A DNA stretch of 64,000 bases from Vreelandella titanicae BH1 (GTDB lineage Bacteria > Pseudomonadota > Gammaproteobacteria > Pseudomonadales > Halomonadaceae), in assembly GCF_000336575.1 (NCBI RefSeq), contig NZ_AOPO01000003.1:186001-250000 (forward strand), given 5' to 3'. A model generated the notes under the pieces. The model worked only from the letters and a program-made list of their open reading frames with translations, had not been told where the DNA came from and did not search any database. Position numbers and translations under genes: made by a program. Positions within the stretch are counted from its first letter, which is position 1. Every line of letters starts with the position of its first letter. This document shows, one piece after another, positions 39,699-48,735 of this stretch.

Positions 39699-41330
39699 TT
39701 ACGTTGATCCGGTATCCCCCAGCAGCAGGGCGATGAGATGCTCTGACTGTTCCAGGCACTGCTCCTGAAGGCCCGCGCCGCGCGCCCAACCGCCAGCGAA
39801 CAGCAGCGGGCATACGTTCTGGTTTCCCTCGAAGCGTCCTTGGGCGGTGGTTCGGTTATAGCGCTCGATTTCCGCTTGAGCTTCCAGGCAGTTGGCATCC
39901 AGTACATTGTGCTTGAACAGGGTCCAGGCTTTGGCTTCCAGAGCGCTGCCGAGTGGCGGCAAGCGGTCTCGGTAGCCAGCTTCGTTTGGATCGGTGGCTA
40001 TGGAGTCGTTCAGGGGCGAAGGGCGCCGCTCGAGCATCTCGCGGTGGGGAATCTTGTTGAGATCATCCACCAGAGAGACGAAGTACTGCGGCAGGCCTGC
40101 CTGATTGTAATCACTGTTCTCTGCATCGTTCTGGTGGCGGTTGGCTACATAGTCGATACGGTAGGGGAAGAAGGTGTCTTCAGGGTTCCGTACTTCGATA
40201 TTGTAGGTACGCCATAGGTTGCGATTGGGTGGCAGGCGGGCTGCAGCGGTGTGACAGACGCTGAAGCTGCGGGTGTAGCGCACCTTGCCAAGAATATGCT
40301 GAAGGCCTTGCTGGATCTCAGTCAGGCCGTCGCCAAAGGTCAGTATCGGCAGGGCATCTTCAGCATGGGTGGCCATGATTAGAATATCTGCCTGCCAGCG
40401 GCGTTCACCTGAAGCGGTACGCTCGGCTAGCGTTGCGCCCTGGGGCGAGAGCCTTGCCTCTACGTCGATGCCGCGCAAGATTTTGACTCTTGGGCCCTGA
40501 GTCTCGGGGTTGGCGATATAAGCGGCCAAGGCCTCAAGCCAGTGCTGGGAGCCATGCTCGAAGTAGCGGCGGTCCGGGGGCGAGCCACCTTCCTGAATGC
40601 GGTAATACTCGAAGGGAGCTTGGAGTGGCATACCGCCCGGGCCGCGATCGTCGGCGAAGTACATGGCCGATATGCGTGGATAGTAGATGATGTGGCGGAT
40701 GCGTTCCAGCCGAGCTGGTAGCGCCGGGTCCTGCCAGTCGATGGTGATTTTCAAATGATCCGCTGCGGCTGCCAGCATCTCGACGGGCGTGGCGACACAG
40801 CTGTCGAAGAAGTCATCTACCGTATAGTGGGGCGTAATGCGTCCACTCTCCACTAGGTCGATGGCGCTTTGATGCACCACGGTGATCAACGGCGCTAGCT
40901 TGCCCCCTTCGGCCTGATTTAGCTCGTGGGCGGGGTCGCTGACACCGCGGGCCAGGTCGCTATCATCGGTCAGGGCTATCGCTCCGTCACGGCTGAAGTA
41001 GCTCTCGGTATTCTCTAGCGGCTTCATGCGCTCTAGCTCGCCGATCTCGCTAAGCACCGTGCGCAGGCGATGATAGGTGGCCAAGTTGACATCATTGACC
41101 CCCAGGTCGGCCCAGCGCCGATAGGGCGACTCGGGCTTGCCCGGTTGCCGCCGATTGCCGAGGTCGACCCACACCGTTTCGGCGTTGCCGCCAAGCGTGG
41201 CTTTGCGCTCGAATAGGGTGATTTCTATCTGCTGGGCTGCTTTGCCACCGAGCTTCTGAAGGTAGTAGGCCAGTGACAGGCCAGAGACGCCGCCGCCGAT
41301 AATGGCAACCCGAAGCGTTGAAGTGTCCAT
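39699..41330 (-). CDS. FAD-dependent oxidoreductase (amine-oxidase-like)
   Basis: A 543-residue protein with an N-terminal dinucleotide-binding motif (VAIIGGGVSGLSLAYYLQKL, residues 8-27) and the FERKATLGGNAETV block, and a C-terminal CPLLFAGGWARGAGLQEQCL segment contacting FAD. It belongs to the flavin amine oxidase/protoporphyrinogen-oxidase-like group. ATG 41330 is chosen since AAGGAG is eight bases upstream. It lies between, and is oriented against, the large regulator (16-base gap between stops) and the VapA-like gene (divergent, 242-base gap). Substrate unknown; shared control with the VapA-like gene is an inference. Confidence 0.82.
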   Translation of the reverse strand: MDTSTLRVAIIGGGVSGLSLAYYLQKLGGKAAQQIEITLFERKATLGGNAETVWVDLGNRRQPGKPESPYRRWADLGVNDVNLATYHRLRTVLSEIGELERMKPLENTESYFSRDGAIALTDDSDLARGVSDPAHELNQAEGGKLAPLITVVHQSAIDLVESGRITPHYTVDDFFDSCVATPVEMLAAAADHLKITIDWQDPALPARLERIRHIIYYPRISAMYFADDRGPGGMPLQAPFEYYRIQEGGSPPDRRYFEHGSQHWLEALAAYIANPETQGPRVKILRGIDVEARLSPQGATLAERTASGERRWQADILIMATHAEDALPILTFGDGLTEIQQGLQHILGKVRYTRSFSVCHTAAARLPPNRNLWRTYNIEVRNPEDTFFPYRIDYVANRHQNDAENSDYNQAGLPQYFVSLVDDLNKIPHREMLERRPSPLNDSIATDPNEAGYRDRLPPLGSALEAKAWTLFKHNVLDANCLEAQAEIERYNRTTAQGRFEGNQNVCPLLFAGGWARGAGLQEQCLEQSEHLIALLLGDTGST

Positions 41331-41571
41331 CGTTATTCTCCTTATGCAGTCGTTTGCTCCAGGATCTTCCAAGAGTTCGTTGCTGCCAAGGGCGCAAGAG
41401 AAGCTGATACCGAAGTGATCCGTTGTACTTCGTGTGGCTATTGTTAGCAATATTGGTGATGCCGAGCTGATGCTGTGACTGCGCAGTATCTAAGCTGAAA
41501 TGCTTAGGGCAGGTAAGCCGCGGTCGATGACCGGCCGCCGATTTCACAACATCCGCATGAGGTATCTAACC

Positions 41572-42039
41572 ATGAATGCTCCTCAAAGCAATGTTCCTCA
41601 AAACAATGCTCCTCAAACCATTGATAAAAAACTGATCGCCCACGACTTTCGTGTTGCCATGCATGAAAAACTCGAGCCTGAGCAGATCGATGACGTTGCC
41701 GACGCTTTGATGGCTTCCGAGAAGGCCTATCCTGCTACCGGCAGCGTAGCCAGCCTGATCTTCTATCTTAGGTTTCAGGTTAACATCACCGATGGAAAGT
41801 CCTTCGATGGCAATGCTGGCGGCATCTCCTCAGCGGGCGGCGGCGCTCTCTTTGGGGATGTCTATACCAAAGATCTCGAACGGCTCTATCGTGATACGGT
41901 AAGTTTCGAATTTCAGGGTACGCCAGTCTATCTGAGCATTCTGTTCTTCGACGGCGACAGTAATCTATTGGGCCACTTCCAGTCGGGTGCCGTCTCCACC
42001 GTTACCGGCGCTGGCGGTGGCACAGGCAGCTGGAGTTGA
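41572..42039 (+). CDS. Protein of the Rhodococcus equi VapA virulence-associated family
   Basis: A 155-residue protein. Residues 60-155 carry the beta-barrel core of the R. equi Vap family: FDGNAGGISSAGGGALFGDV, DLERLYRDTVSFEF, YLSILFFDGD and LGHFQSGAVSTVTGAGGGTG with a final SW. The spacing matches VapA. In R. equi these are secreted, host-cell-active lipoprotein-like proteins needed for survival in macrophages. There is no signal peptide here; the N-terminus MNAPQSNVPQNNAPQTID is Asn/Pro-rich. GAGG nine bases upstream sets ATG 41572. The role here is unknown. The family call is from memory but the motif run is distinctive. Confidence 0.85.
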   Translation: MNAPQSNVPQNNAPQTIDKKLIAHDFRVAMHEKLEPEQIDDVADALMASEKAYPATGSVASLIFYLRFQVNITDGKSFDGNAGGISSAGGGALFGDVYTKDLERLYRDTVSFEFQGTPVYLSILFFDGDSNLLGHFQSGAVSTVTGAGGGTGSWS

Positions 42040-42189
42040 GTCTTAGCCGTATGCTGATTCTAAACCTGGGGGCGCCCTCGGCGTTCCCGGGTAACCGCGA
42101 GCAAGAACGTCAGCATGCTCTCAATCCATTCTTCACAATCCACTCTTCTCCCCTGATTTCCCTCCACCTATACTTCTCCATCCCAGTTA

Positions 42190-42320
42190 GCTTTCTGACT
42201 AACCTATGAGCTGAATATGAACTCTATTCGGCTCGTGTATCTCTGGGAGCAGCGCCAATTGCGCGAGCAGGCAACCACTAAGGATTTTTTCTTAGTAGTT
42301 CGCCAAGAGGGTAAACGCGC
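42190..42320 (+). repeat. Operator-like interspersed repeat, copy 5, with hairpin
   Basis: ATGAGCTGAAT and ATTCGGCTCGT at about 42206-42237 form one inverted pair; the second pair seen in other copies is missing. GTGTATCTCTGGGAG then encodes VYLWE, like MYIWE after copy 3. A hairpin with arms AACCACTAAG and CTTAGTAGTT follows, similar to that of copy 1. It abuts the end of the sensor kinase gene, and could end its transcript. Confidence 0.6.
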
Positions 42321-42324
42321 TATG

Positions 42325-43392
42325 TCATTGAGAAGGCCAGCGCAACTCGAAACAAGAGCCACCCTCATCAGAGGGGTAGCATTTAGCCTCGCCACCATGG
42401 GCTCGTGCAATCGCCGCGACTACCGCCAATCCTAGCCCGCTTCCTCGCTTGTCTCCTGGCATACCACTGTCAGCGTCCCGCGCATGCCGGAATGCCGTGA
42501 AAATCTGAGAAGCATATTCCTGAGGAATACCTGGGCCGGTATCTATAACACGCAAAACACACCGGCCGTCGTCCTGGCGCGTTTGGATGATGAGTGTCCC
42601 TGGGGATGCATGCTGGCGAGCGTTTTCCAGCAACGCAAGCAATGCCTGACGAATACGGACTGGATCGCAATACGCGGCGCCAGATTGCAGATCAAGGGTT
42701 GGATAATGATTTGATGCATCTAGGGCATGTCTACAAAATTCAACGACTGATTCAATTTCAGCAGAAAGATCACATTTCTTGATCTCAAGGTTCAGATGGC
42801 CGCTTTCGGCCAAGCTCACGGCGCGAAGGTCTTCAATCAGTTGTGCCATGCCGTCGATTTGGGTAAGGAGGCTTTGAAACTGGGGTTTTTCGGGGGGGAA
42901 TACGCCTTCTGCCAAGCCTTGCAGGCGTCCGCGTAAAATAGTAACGGGCGTACGCAGCTCATGGGCAATCGCCGCATTCCAGAACGTCATTTCCTTGGAC
43001 ATACGCTGTAATTGGTCTGCCAAGGCATTGAAGTCGTTTGCCAAAACGGCGGCCTCGCCTAACGAGCGATCACCCGTCGTGGCGCGTGCGTCCAGGTCGC
43101 CTTGCGCGACGCGACGCATGCTTTCTGTGACGGAGTTTAGCGGTACCAGAATGCGACGTGCCAAGTGAATACCCACTATCACGGCGAACGCCAGCCCAAC
43201 CAACGTAGTGCCAACGAGCCAAGCCCACTCTAGCCCCGACGGGAACATGTTGGGTTCGTTAATCGACCCCTGCCAAAAATGGAAGGTAATGAAATAGAAC
43301 ACATAAGAGGTCACCACGACTAACAGTGTGATCCCAAAAGCCATTGCTGCCATTGTCAACGCGATTGTCCGGCTCAATCCAATGAGTTTCAT
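42325..43392 (-). CDS. adeS: AdeS-like sensor histidine kinase
   Basis: A 355-residue membrane kinase: two membrane helices (about 8-38 and 57-78), a HAMP domain (80-132), the phosphoacceptor His144 in IAHELRTPVT, and HATPase motifs (LLENARQH, DTGPGI, GSGLGLAVV). ATG 43392 overlaps the regulator stop (ATGA), with GGGGA upstream, in preference to ATG 43404. It is the second gene of a two-gene operon divergent from an adeAB-like pump. In Acinetobacter AdeS activates AdeR to express adeABC. The signal is unknown. Confidence 0.88.
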   Translation of the reverse strand: MKLIGLSRTIALTMAAMAFGITLLVVVTSYVFYFITFHFWQGSINEPNMFPSGLEWAWLVGTTLVGLAFAVIVGIHLARRILVPLNSVTESMRRVAQGDLDARATTGDRSLGEAAVLANDFNALADQLQRMSKEMTFWNAAIAHELRTPVTILRGRLQGLAEGVFPPEKPQFQSLLTQIDGMAQLIEDLRAVSLAESGHLNLEIKKCDLSAEIESVVEFCRHALDASNHYPTLDLQSGAAYCDPVRIRQALLALLENARQHASPGTLIIQTRQDDGRCVLRVIDTGPGIPQEYASQIFTAFRHARDADSGMPGDKRGSGLGLAVVAAIARAHGGEAKCYPSDEGGSCFELRWPSQ

Positions 43393-44123
43393 TCTGTTCC
43401 CCATAGCCGGTACCCAACGCCGCGTATGCCAACGGGTATGCCTCTCACATCGACGTCTTCCAGTTTTTTACGCAGCTTGCTGATATGGCTGTCGACAGTG
43501 CGCTCAAGCGCCTCACCCTCGGGGAGGCAGGCGGCCAATAACTCTGCGCGGGTGCAAACTTTTTTGGGCGCGCGTGCAAGGTGCGTCAACAACCTGAATT
43601 CGGTGAGCGTCAACGCAAGGCTATGCGAGTCTCCTCCCACCTGAACAAAGGCTTCGTGTTGTTCCAGGTCGATCTCAAAGGGCGGCACCCGGAGGACACG
43701 GGGTTGATGGCTAGCATCAGCCATGGTGCGCCTTAACACTGCCTGAGTGCGTGCGACGACCTCAGCAGGGTTAAACGGCTTGACGACGTAGTCGTCGGCA
43801 CCAAAACGCAAGCCCATGAGTTTATCGATGTCCTGATCCATCGCGGTCAACATGATGACGGGCGTCTCACCACGATGGCGAACCTCCGACAGCACCTGCC
43901 AACCATCCATTTTAGGCATCTTTACATCAAGTAAGAGGAGATCGGGTTTCATCGACAAATGCATTTCCAATGCCTTGCGTCCATCTTCTGCGTGGATGGT
44001 TCGAAGGCCCTCACGTCTCAGATAAGCCTGAAGAATATCAGCGATCTCAGGCTCGTCTTCGGCGATGAGAACCAGTGCTTGCAGGCCAGAAGAAGAATTT
44101 GGCGACTGTTGAGTCGTGGACAT
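43389..44123 (-). CDS. adeR: AdeR-like response regulator
   Basis: A 244-residue OmpR/PhoB-type regulator with receiver phosphoacceptor Asp66 (LLLLDVKMPKMDGWQ), the AdeR-like stretch PVIMLTAMDQDIDKLMGLRF and a C-terminal winged helix (ALERTVDSHISKLRKKLED). The resemblance to Acinetobacter AdeR is strong across both domains. ATG 44123 is preferred, though 44159 is possible. It is divergent from adeA; the 169-base gap should hold the AdeR site. It would activate the pump genes. Confidence 0.87.
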   Translation of the reverse strand: MSTTQQSPNSSSGLQALVLIAEDEPEIADILQAYLRREGLRTIHAEDGRKALEMHLSMKPDLLLLDVKMPKMDGWQVLSEVRHRGETPVIMLTAMDQDIDKLMGLRFGADDYVVKPFNPAEVVARTQAVLRRTMADASHQPRVLRVPPFEIDLEQHEAFVQVGGDSHSLALTLTEFRLLTHLARAPKKVCTRAELLAACLPEGEALERTVDSHISKLRKKLEDVDVRGIPVGIRGVGYRLWGTE

Positions 44124-44292
44124 AAAAGTGCCTAATGAAACATTAATTGTGTTCTCCATCATATCTACACATACCGTCGACGTTAATACCACGCTATAGC
44201 GATATAGTCCCCTTCAATTTTATTGCTAGGCAAATGTTTACCTATTTCTCAATGAGCTAGGTCTGAAAGAACGATGCCTGAAGGGAAGATGC

Positions 44293-45450
44293 ATGACGAT
44301 CCGACATATTTACCGCAATGGTGGCCTCTGTGCCTTGCTGCTAACCGTGCTAACCGCCTGCGGGCCAGTTGAGCAAGAAGTAACGCCGCCTCCTGCCCGA
44401 GTGTCTGTCGTTACCTTGGAACCCGTTAGATTGGAGCTGACCGAAGACTTACCGGCCCGGGTCGCTCCTTTTCAAGTGGCGGAAATTCGTCCGCAGGTCA
44501 GCGGAATTGTCCAACGTCGACTTTTCGAACAGGGAACCGACGTGAGTGCGGGGCAGCCATTATTCGAAATCAACCCAGCGCCGTTTCGAGCGGAAGTGGA
44601 AACGGCAGAAGCCGCTTTGCAGAAAGCCGAAGCCGAGCTTGCGAATGCCCGTGCGCAGTCCGCTCGGTTGGAGTCGCTGGTCAGGGGGCAGTCGGTGAGC
44701 CGCCAGGCCTATGACGACGCCGTATCCAAAAGTCAGCAGGCCGCTGCTGAGGTGGCTCAAGCGCGTGCCACGCTGTCACGTCGCCGCCTTGACTTAGAGT
44801 TTTCCACGGTGGCGTCTCCCATTGCTGGCCGAATTGATCAAGAGTTGGTAACGGTGGGAGCGCTTGTCGGCAGCAGCGATAGCACGCCCATGGCCCGTGT
44901 TCAGCAGATCGATAAAGTTTATGTCGATGTTCAGCGTTCGGCTTCCTCACTTGAATCGCTTCAAGATGCGATGGCGGCGCAACCTTCGCTAGATAATGGT
45001 TTACCGGTCACCATCCTCGGCAGCAACGGTACACCCTACGATGTCACCGGACGCATTCTTTTTTCGGGCATCAATGTGGATGCCAGCACGGGTGACCTTT
45101 TACTGCGTGTACTCGTGGACAATCCCAATCGACGCCTGCTGCCCGGTATGTTTGTGCGCGCCCGCGTGCCCTACGCACGCTATGACAACGCGTTGACGGT
45201 GCCGCAACAGTCCGTGGTGCGCATCGGCGGTAAGCCCTACGTGTGGTTGATTGGTGAAAGCGACAAGGCGGTGATGGTCTCAGTGGAGCTTGGTGAATTG
45301 GCGAACGGTAATTATCGGATTAAGACGGGGGTGACAGAGGGGCAGAAGGTTGTCGTCGAGGGGATAGAGCGACTTTCTGATGGTGTCGAAGTCAGCGCGA
45401 CTGATTGGCATAGGTCATCGCCTCTTGAGGCTTCAGTGGCATCTTCTTAA
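44293..45450 (+). CDS. adeA: AdeA-like RND membrane-fusion lipoprotein
   Basis: A 385-residue periplasmic adaptor. An N-terminal signal with lipobox LTAC (Cys23) marks it as a lipoprotein. Family blocks: RVAPFQVAEIRPQVSGIVQR, a coiled-coil hairpin (about 95-165), VASPIAGRIDQELVTVGALV, and a C-terminal barrel. AAGGGAAG lies four bases upstream of the ATG. It is the first gene of an adeAB-like operon, followed by adeB 22 bases downstream. It links the inner-membrane pump to an outer-membrane channel that is not encoded intact nearby. Confidence 0.92.
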   Translation: MTIRHIYRNGGLCALLLTVLTACGPVEQEVTPPPARVSVVTLEPVRLELTEDLPARVAPFQVAEIRPQVSGIVQRRLFEQGTDVSAGQPLFEINPAPFRAEVETAEAALQKAEAELANARAQSARLESLVRGQSVSRQAYDDAVSKSQQAAAEVAQARATLSRRRLDLEFSTVASPIAGRIDQELVTVGALVGSSDSTPMARVQQIDKVYVDVQRSASSLESLQDAMAAQPSLDNGLPVTILGSNGTPYDVTGRILFSGINVDASTGDLLLRVLVDNPNRRLLPGMFVRARVPYARYDNALTVPQQSVVRIGGKPYVWLIGESDKAVMVSVELGELANGNYRIKTGVTEGQKVVVEGIERLSDGVEVSATDWHRSSPLEASVASS

Positions 45451-45472
45451 TTAAGCTTCAGGAGTCTCCGCA

Positions 45473-48400
45473 ATGCCTCAGTTCTTCATCCAGCGCCCAG
45501 TCTTTGCGTGGGTGGTCGCGCTGTTTATCATCCTGCTGGGCGTGATCGCCATTCCTAAGCTGCCGGTCGCTCACTACCCCTCGGTAGCGCCCCCTTCGGT
45601 GACCATCACTGCGACTTACCCCGGCGCCACACCGCAGACCATGAACGATGCCGTGCTCAGTCTCATCGAACGAGAACTGTCCAGCGTCAAGAATCTGCTG
45701 TACTTCGAATCGTCGGCGGACTCTTCAGGGTCGGCATCTGTCACCGCCACCTTCAAGCCAGGGACAAATCCGGAACTGGCTCAAGTGGATGTGCAGAATA
45801 GACTCAAGGCAGTCGAGCCTCGGTTACCCCAGGCGGTTCGTCAGGATGGGCTGAGCGTCGAGTCAGCGTCATCCAGTTTTCTGATGATCGTAGGTCTGAA
45901 TTCCGATGATGGGCGCTTTGATGAGATCGCCCTGAACGATTATATGGCGCGCAATATCGTCGAGGAGCTGCGCCGCATTGACGGTGTTGGTCGTGTGCAG
46001 CTGTTCGGTGCTGAGCAAGCAATGCGAATCTGGATAGAGCCGGAGAAGCTGATTGCTTTCGGCTTGTCGGTGAATGATCTCTCGACCGCGATCACGGAGC
46101 AGAACGCACCGATTGTGCCGGGCAGCATCGGCGCGTCTCCGGCCTTACCCGGCCAAAAGGTGTCCTCACTGTTGACCGCACAGGGGCAATTGAGCACGCC
46201 GGAAGAGTTCGCCGCTATCGTACTTCGCGCGAATGTCGACGGCTCCAAAGTGGTGTTGGGCGATGTGGCGCGAGTCGAGTTGGGCGCCCAATCCTACGGC
46301 TTCTCCAATCGTGAGAATGGCCAGCCAGCGACGGCGGCAGCCATACAGCTGGCACCCGGCGCCAATGCTGTCCGCACGTCGGAAAGTGTGCAGGCGCGTT
46401 TGGCTGAGTTAAACCAGGCGCTACCCGCGGGCATGAGCTCATCGGTTCCCTTTAATACGGCCCCGTTCGTTAAGGTTTCTATCGAGAAGGTCATCCATAC
46501 CCTTATCGAGGCGATGGTATTGGTGTTCCTGGTGATGCTGCTGTTTCTACAGAACATCCGTTACACGCTGATTCCCGCACTGGTCGCGCCGATTGCGTTG
46601 TTGGGGACCTTCACGGTGATGCTGCTGGCAGGTTTCTCAATCAACGTGCTGACGATGTTTGGCATGGTGTTGGCGATTGGCATCATCGTCGATGACGCTA
46701 TCGTGGTGGTCGAGAACGTTGAGCGCATCATGGCCAAAGAGGGATTGTCGCCAAAGGACGCCACCATCAAGGCGATGAAGGAAATTACTGGTGCGGTGGT
46801 GGGCATCACCCTGGTATTGACGGTGGTGTTTATCCCGATGGCCTTCTCGAGTGGCTCGGTCGGTGTGATCTACCAGCAATTCGCGCTGGCGATGGTGGTC
46901 TCGATTCTGTTCTCAGCGTTTCTGGCGTTGACGCTAACACCGGCGCTATGCGCCACCCTTCTCAAACCCATTAAACCGGGGCACCACGACAAAGGCGGTT
47001 TCTTCGGCGTGTTCAACCGGTCGCTTAAACGTATGACCGCCCGTTACGAATCGCGTGTGGGGAAACTGGTCGCCCGCAGCGGTCGGGTCATGCTGGTGTT
47101 TGTGGTCATCGCAGGTGTGCTGGTGTTCGCCTTCCGCCAGTTGCCTTCGGCTTTTCTGCCGGAAGAGGATCAAGGCTATTTCATGACCAGTATCCAGTTG
47201 CCCGCTAATGCGACAACCGAGCGTACCTTGGATGTGGTCAAGGCGTATGAGGAGTACGTCATGGCGCGCCCTGCTGTGGACGGCAATATGTCTATTTTGG
47301 GCTTCGGGTTCTCTGGGTCTGGCGCGAATACAGCGCTGACGTTCACCACGCTAAAGGATTGGGGGAAGCGCGACGGTGCCACGGCGGCGAGTGAAGCGGA
47401 AGGAGCTCAGGCAGCCATGAGTCAATTGAACGAAGGGACGGTGATGAGTATGTTGCCGCCGGCCATTGATGAATTGGGTACCAAGTCCGGCTTTACGATG
47501 TTCTTGCAGGATCGCCGCAACCAGGGGCCGGCCGCCCTTAAGGCTGCCGAGACGACGCTGCTGGAACTGGCGGCGCAGAGCAAGGTAGTTAGTGACGTCT
47601 ATTCCGACGGCCTTCCGGAAGGGGCGAGCATTCGTCTTGACATCGATCGCCAGAAAGCCGAAGCGCTCGGCGTGTCGTTCGCCAACATTAGCGAAATCCT
47701 GTCTACCGCGATGGGGTCGTCCTACATCAACGATTTCCCGAATGAGGGCCGGATGCAGCAGGTGATTATGCAAGCGGATGCGTCGGCACGCATGCAGGTC
47801 GACGACGTGCTCAAGCTGCATGTGCGAAATAGCAGGGGGGGCATGGTTTCCCTGTCAGAGGTGGTGACTCCGGTGTGGGACGAAACACCGCTACAAATGG
47901 TGCGCTACCTGGGCTATCCCGCCACCAGCATTTCCGGCAGTGCGGCGAAGGGGGCTTCCACTGGTGATGCCATGGCTGAAATGGAGCGTCTGGCGCAGCA
48001 ACTTCCGCCCGGTTTCGCAGTGGCCTGGACGGGGCAGTCCCTTCAGGAGCGCCAGTCCGCTGCTCAGGCACCCATGCTGGTTGCGCTATCCATCCTGGCG
48101 GTGTTTCTGGTGTTAGCCGCTCTCTACGAGAGCTGGTCCATTCCGCTGTCGGTCATCCTGGTTGTGCCGCTGGGGTTGCTGGGTGCGGTGGCTGCTATGT
48201 TGCTGCGTGACCTGCCTAACGATGTGTTCTTCAAAGTCGGTATGGTCACCGTGATCGGGTTGTCTGCGAAAAACGCGATCTTGATCGTTGAGTTCGCAAA
48301 ACAGTTGCGTGAGCAAGGTAAGGGGCTGATGGAGGCCGCGGTGGAAGCCGCCAGCCTGCGCCTGCGTCCGATCCTTATGACCTCACTCGCTTTCGGCTTG

Positions 48401-48619
48401 GGAGTGGTGCCGTTGATGGTTGCGTTTGGCGCCAGTGCCAAAACCCAGCATGCGATAGGCACGGGCGTTTTCGGCGGCATGGTTAGCGGAACGCTTCTGG
48501 TGATTCTCTTCGTCCCGGTATTCTTCGTTTTCGTGATAGGTCTTCAGGAGCGCGTTAGTGGCTGGCGTACGGCTCGTCGCCCTTCATCATTACAACCCGA
48601 TAACGATATAGAGCATTAA
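45473..48619 (+). CDS. adeB: AdeB-like RND multidrug efflux pump
   Basis: A 1,048-residue HAE-1 family pump. It starts MPQFFIQRPVFAWVVALFII and has the 12-helix, two-large-loop layout, the acidic pair in helix 4 (GIIVDDAIVVVENVE) and the RND signature regions including VIGLSAKNAILIVEFAKQ near the end. Its length is typical. It forms the inner-membrane trimer of a tripartite drug pump driven by proton flux. Regulation by the adjoining adeRS-like genes is inferred. It lacks a following intact outer-membrane gene; a short frame follows. Confidence 0.95.
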   Translation: MPQFFIQRPVFAWVVALFIILLGVIAIPKLPVAHYPSVAPPSVTITATYPGATPQTMNDAVLSLIERELSSVKNLLYFESSADSSGSASVTATFKPGTNPELAQVDVQNRLKAVEPRLPQAVRQDGLSVESASSSFLMIVGLNSDDGRFDEIALNDYMARNIVEELRRIDGVGRVQLFGAEQAMRIWIEPEKLIAFGLSVNDLSTAITEQNAPIVPGSIGASPALPGQKVSSLLTAQGQLSTPEEFAAIVLRANVDGSKVVLGDVARVELGAQSYGFSNRENGQPATAAAIQLAPGANAVRTSESVQARLAELNQALPAGMSSSVPFNTAPFVKVSIEKVIHTLIEAMVLVFLVMLLFLQNIRYTLIPALVAPIALLGTFTVMLLAGFSINVLTMFGMVLAIGIIVDDAIVVVENVERIMAKEGLSPKDATIKAMKEITGAVVGITLVLTVVFIPMAFSSGSVGVIYQQFALAMVVSILFSAFLALTLTPALCATLLKPIKPGHHDKGGFFGVFNRSLKRMTARYESRVGKLVARSGRVMLVFVVIAGVLVFAFRQLPSAFLPEEDQGYFMTSIQLPANATTERTLDVVKAYEEYVMARPAVDGNMSILGFGFSGSGANTALTFTTLKDWGKRDGATAASEAEGAQAAMSQLNEGTVMSMLPPAIDELGTKSGFTMFLQDRRNQGPAALKAAETTLLELAAQSKVVSDVYSDGLPEGASIRLDIDRQKAEALGVSFANISEILSTAMGSSYINDFPNEGRMQQVIMQADASARMQVDDVLKLHVRNSRGGMVSLSEVVTPVWDETPLQMVRYLGYPATSISGSAAKGASTGDAMAEMERLAQQLPPGFAVAWTGQSLQERQSAAQAPMLVALSILAVFLVLAALYESWSIPLSVILVVPLGLLGAVAAMLLRDLPNDVFFKVGMVTVIGLSAKNAILIVEFAKQLREQGKGLMEAAVEAASLRLRPILMTSLAFGLGVVPLMVAFGASAKTQHAIGTGVFGGMVSGTLLVILFVPVFFVFVIGLQERVSGWRTARRPSSLQPDNDIEH

Positions 48620-48623
48620 TGCC

Positions 48624-48728
48624 ATGCGCCGACTGATTCCGCCTATCGTGCTAACGCTGTCGGCGTCCCCTGTGTCAGACACCTTTTCAGTGGCAGCGTT
48701 GGAAGTGACATCATTATCTAGGAGTTAA
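48624..48728 (+). pseudogene. Short signal-like frame after adeB, possible outer-membrane factor remnant
   Basis: A 34-codon frame, MRRLIPPIVLTLSASPVSDT to a TAA at 48726, starts four bases after the adeB stop. The beginning resembles a signal peptide of the kind that opens NodT/OprM outer-membrane factors, which usually complete such operons. If so, the rest of the gene was deleted and the cell must recruit a channel from elsewhere. Evidence is position and hydrophobicity only. Confidence 0.4.
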
Positions 48729-48735
48729 GTGGCTA

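Noticed and set aside
42217-42435. 72-codon plus-strand frame over repeat copy 5 and the kinase end
   Set aside because: It consists of repeat plus antisense kinase sequence; the VYLWE start was noted but no domain follows.
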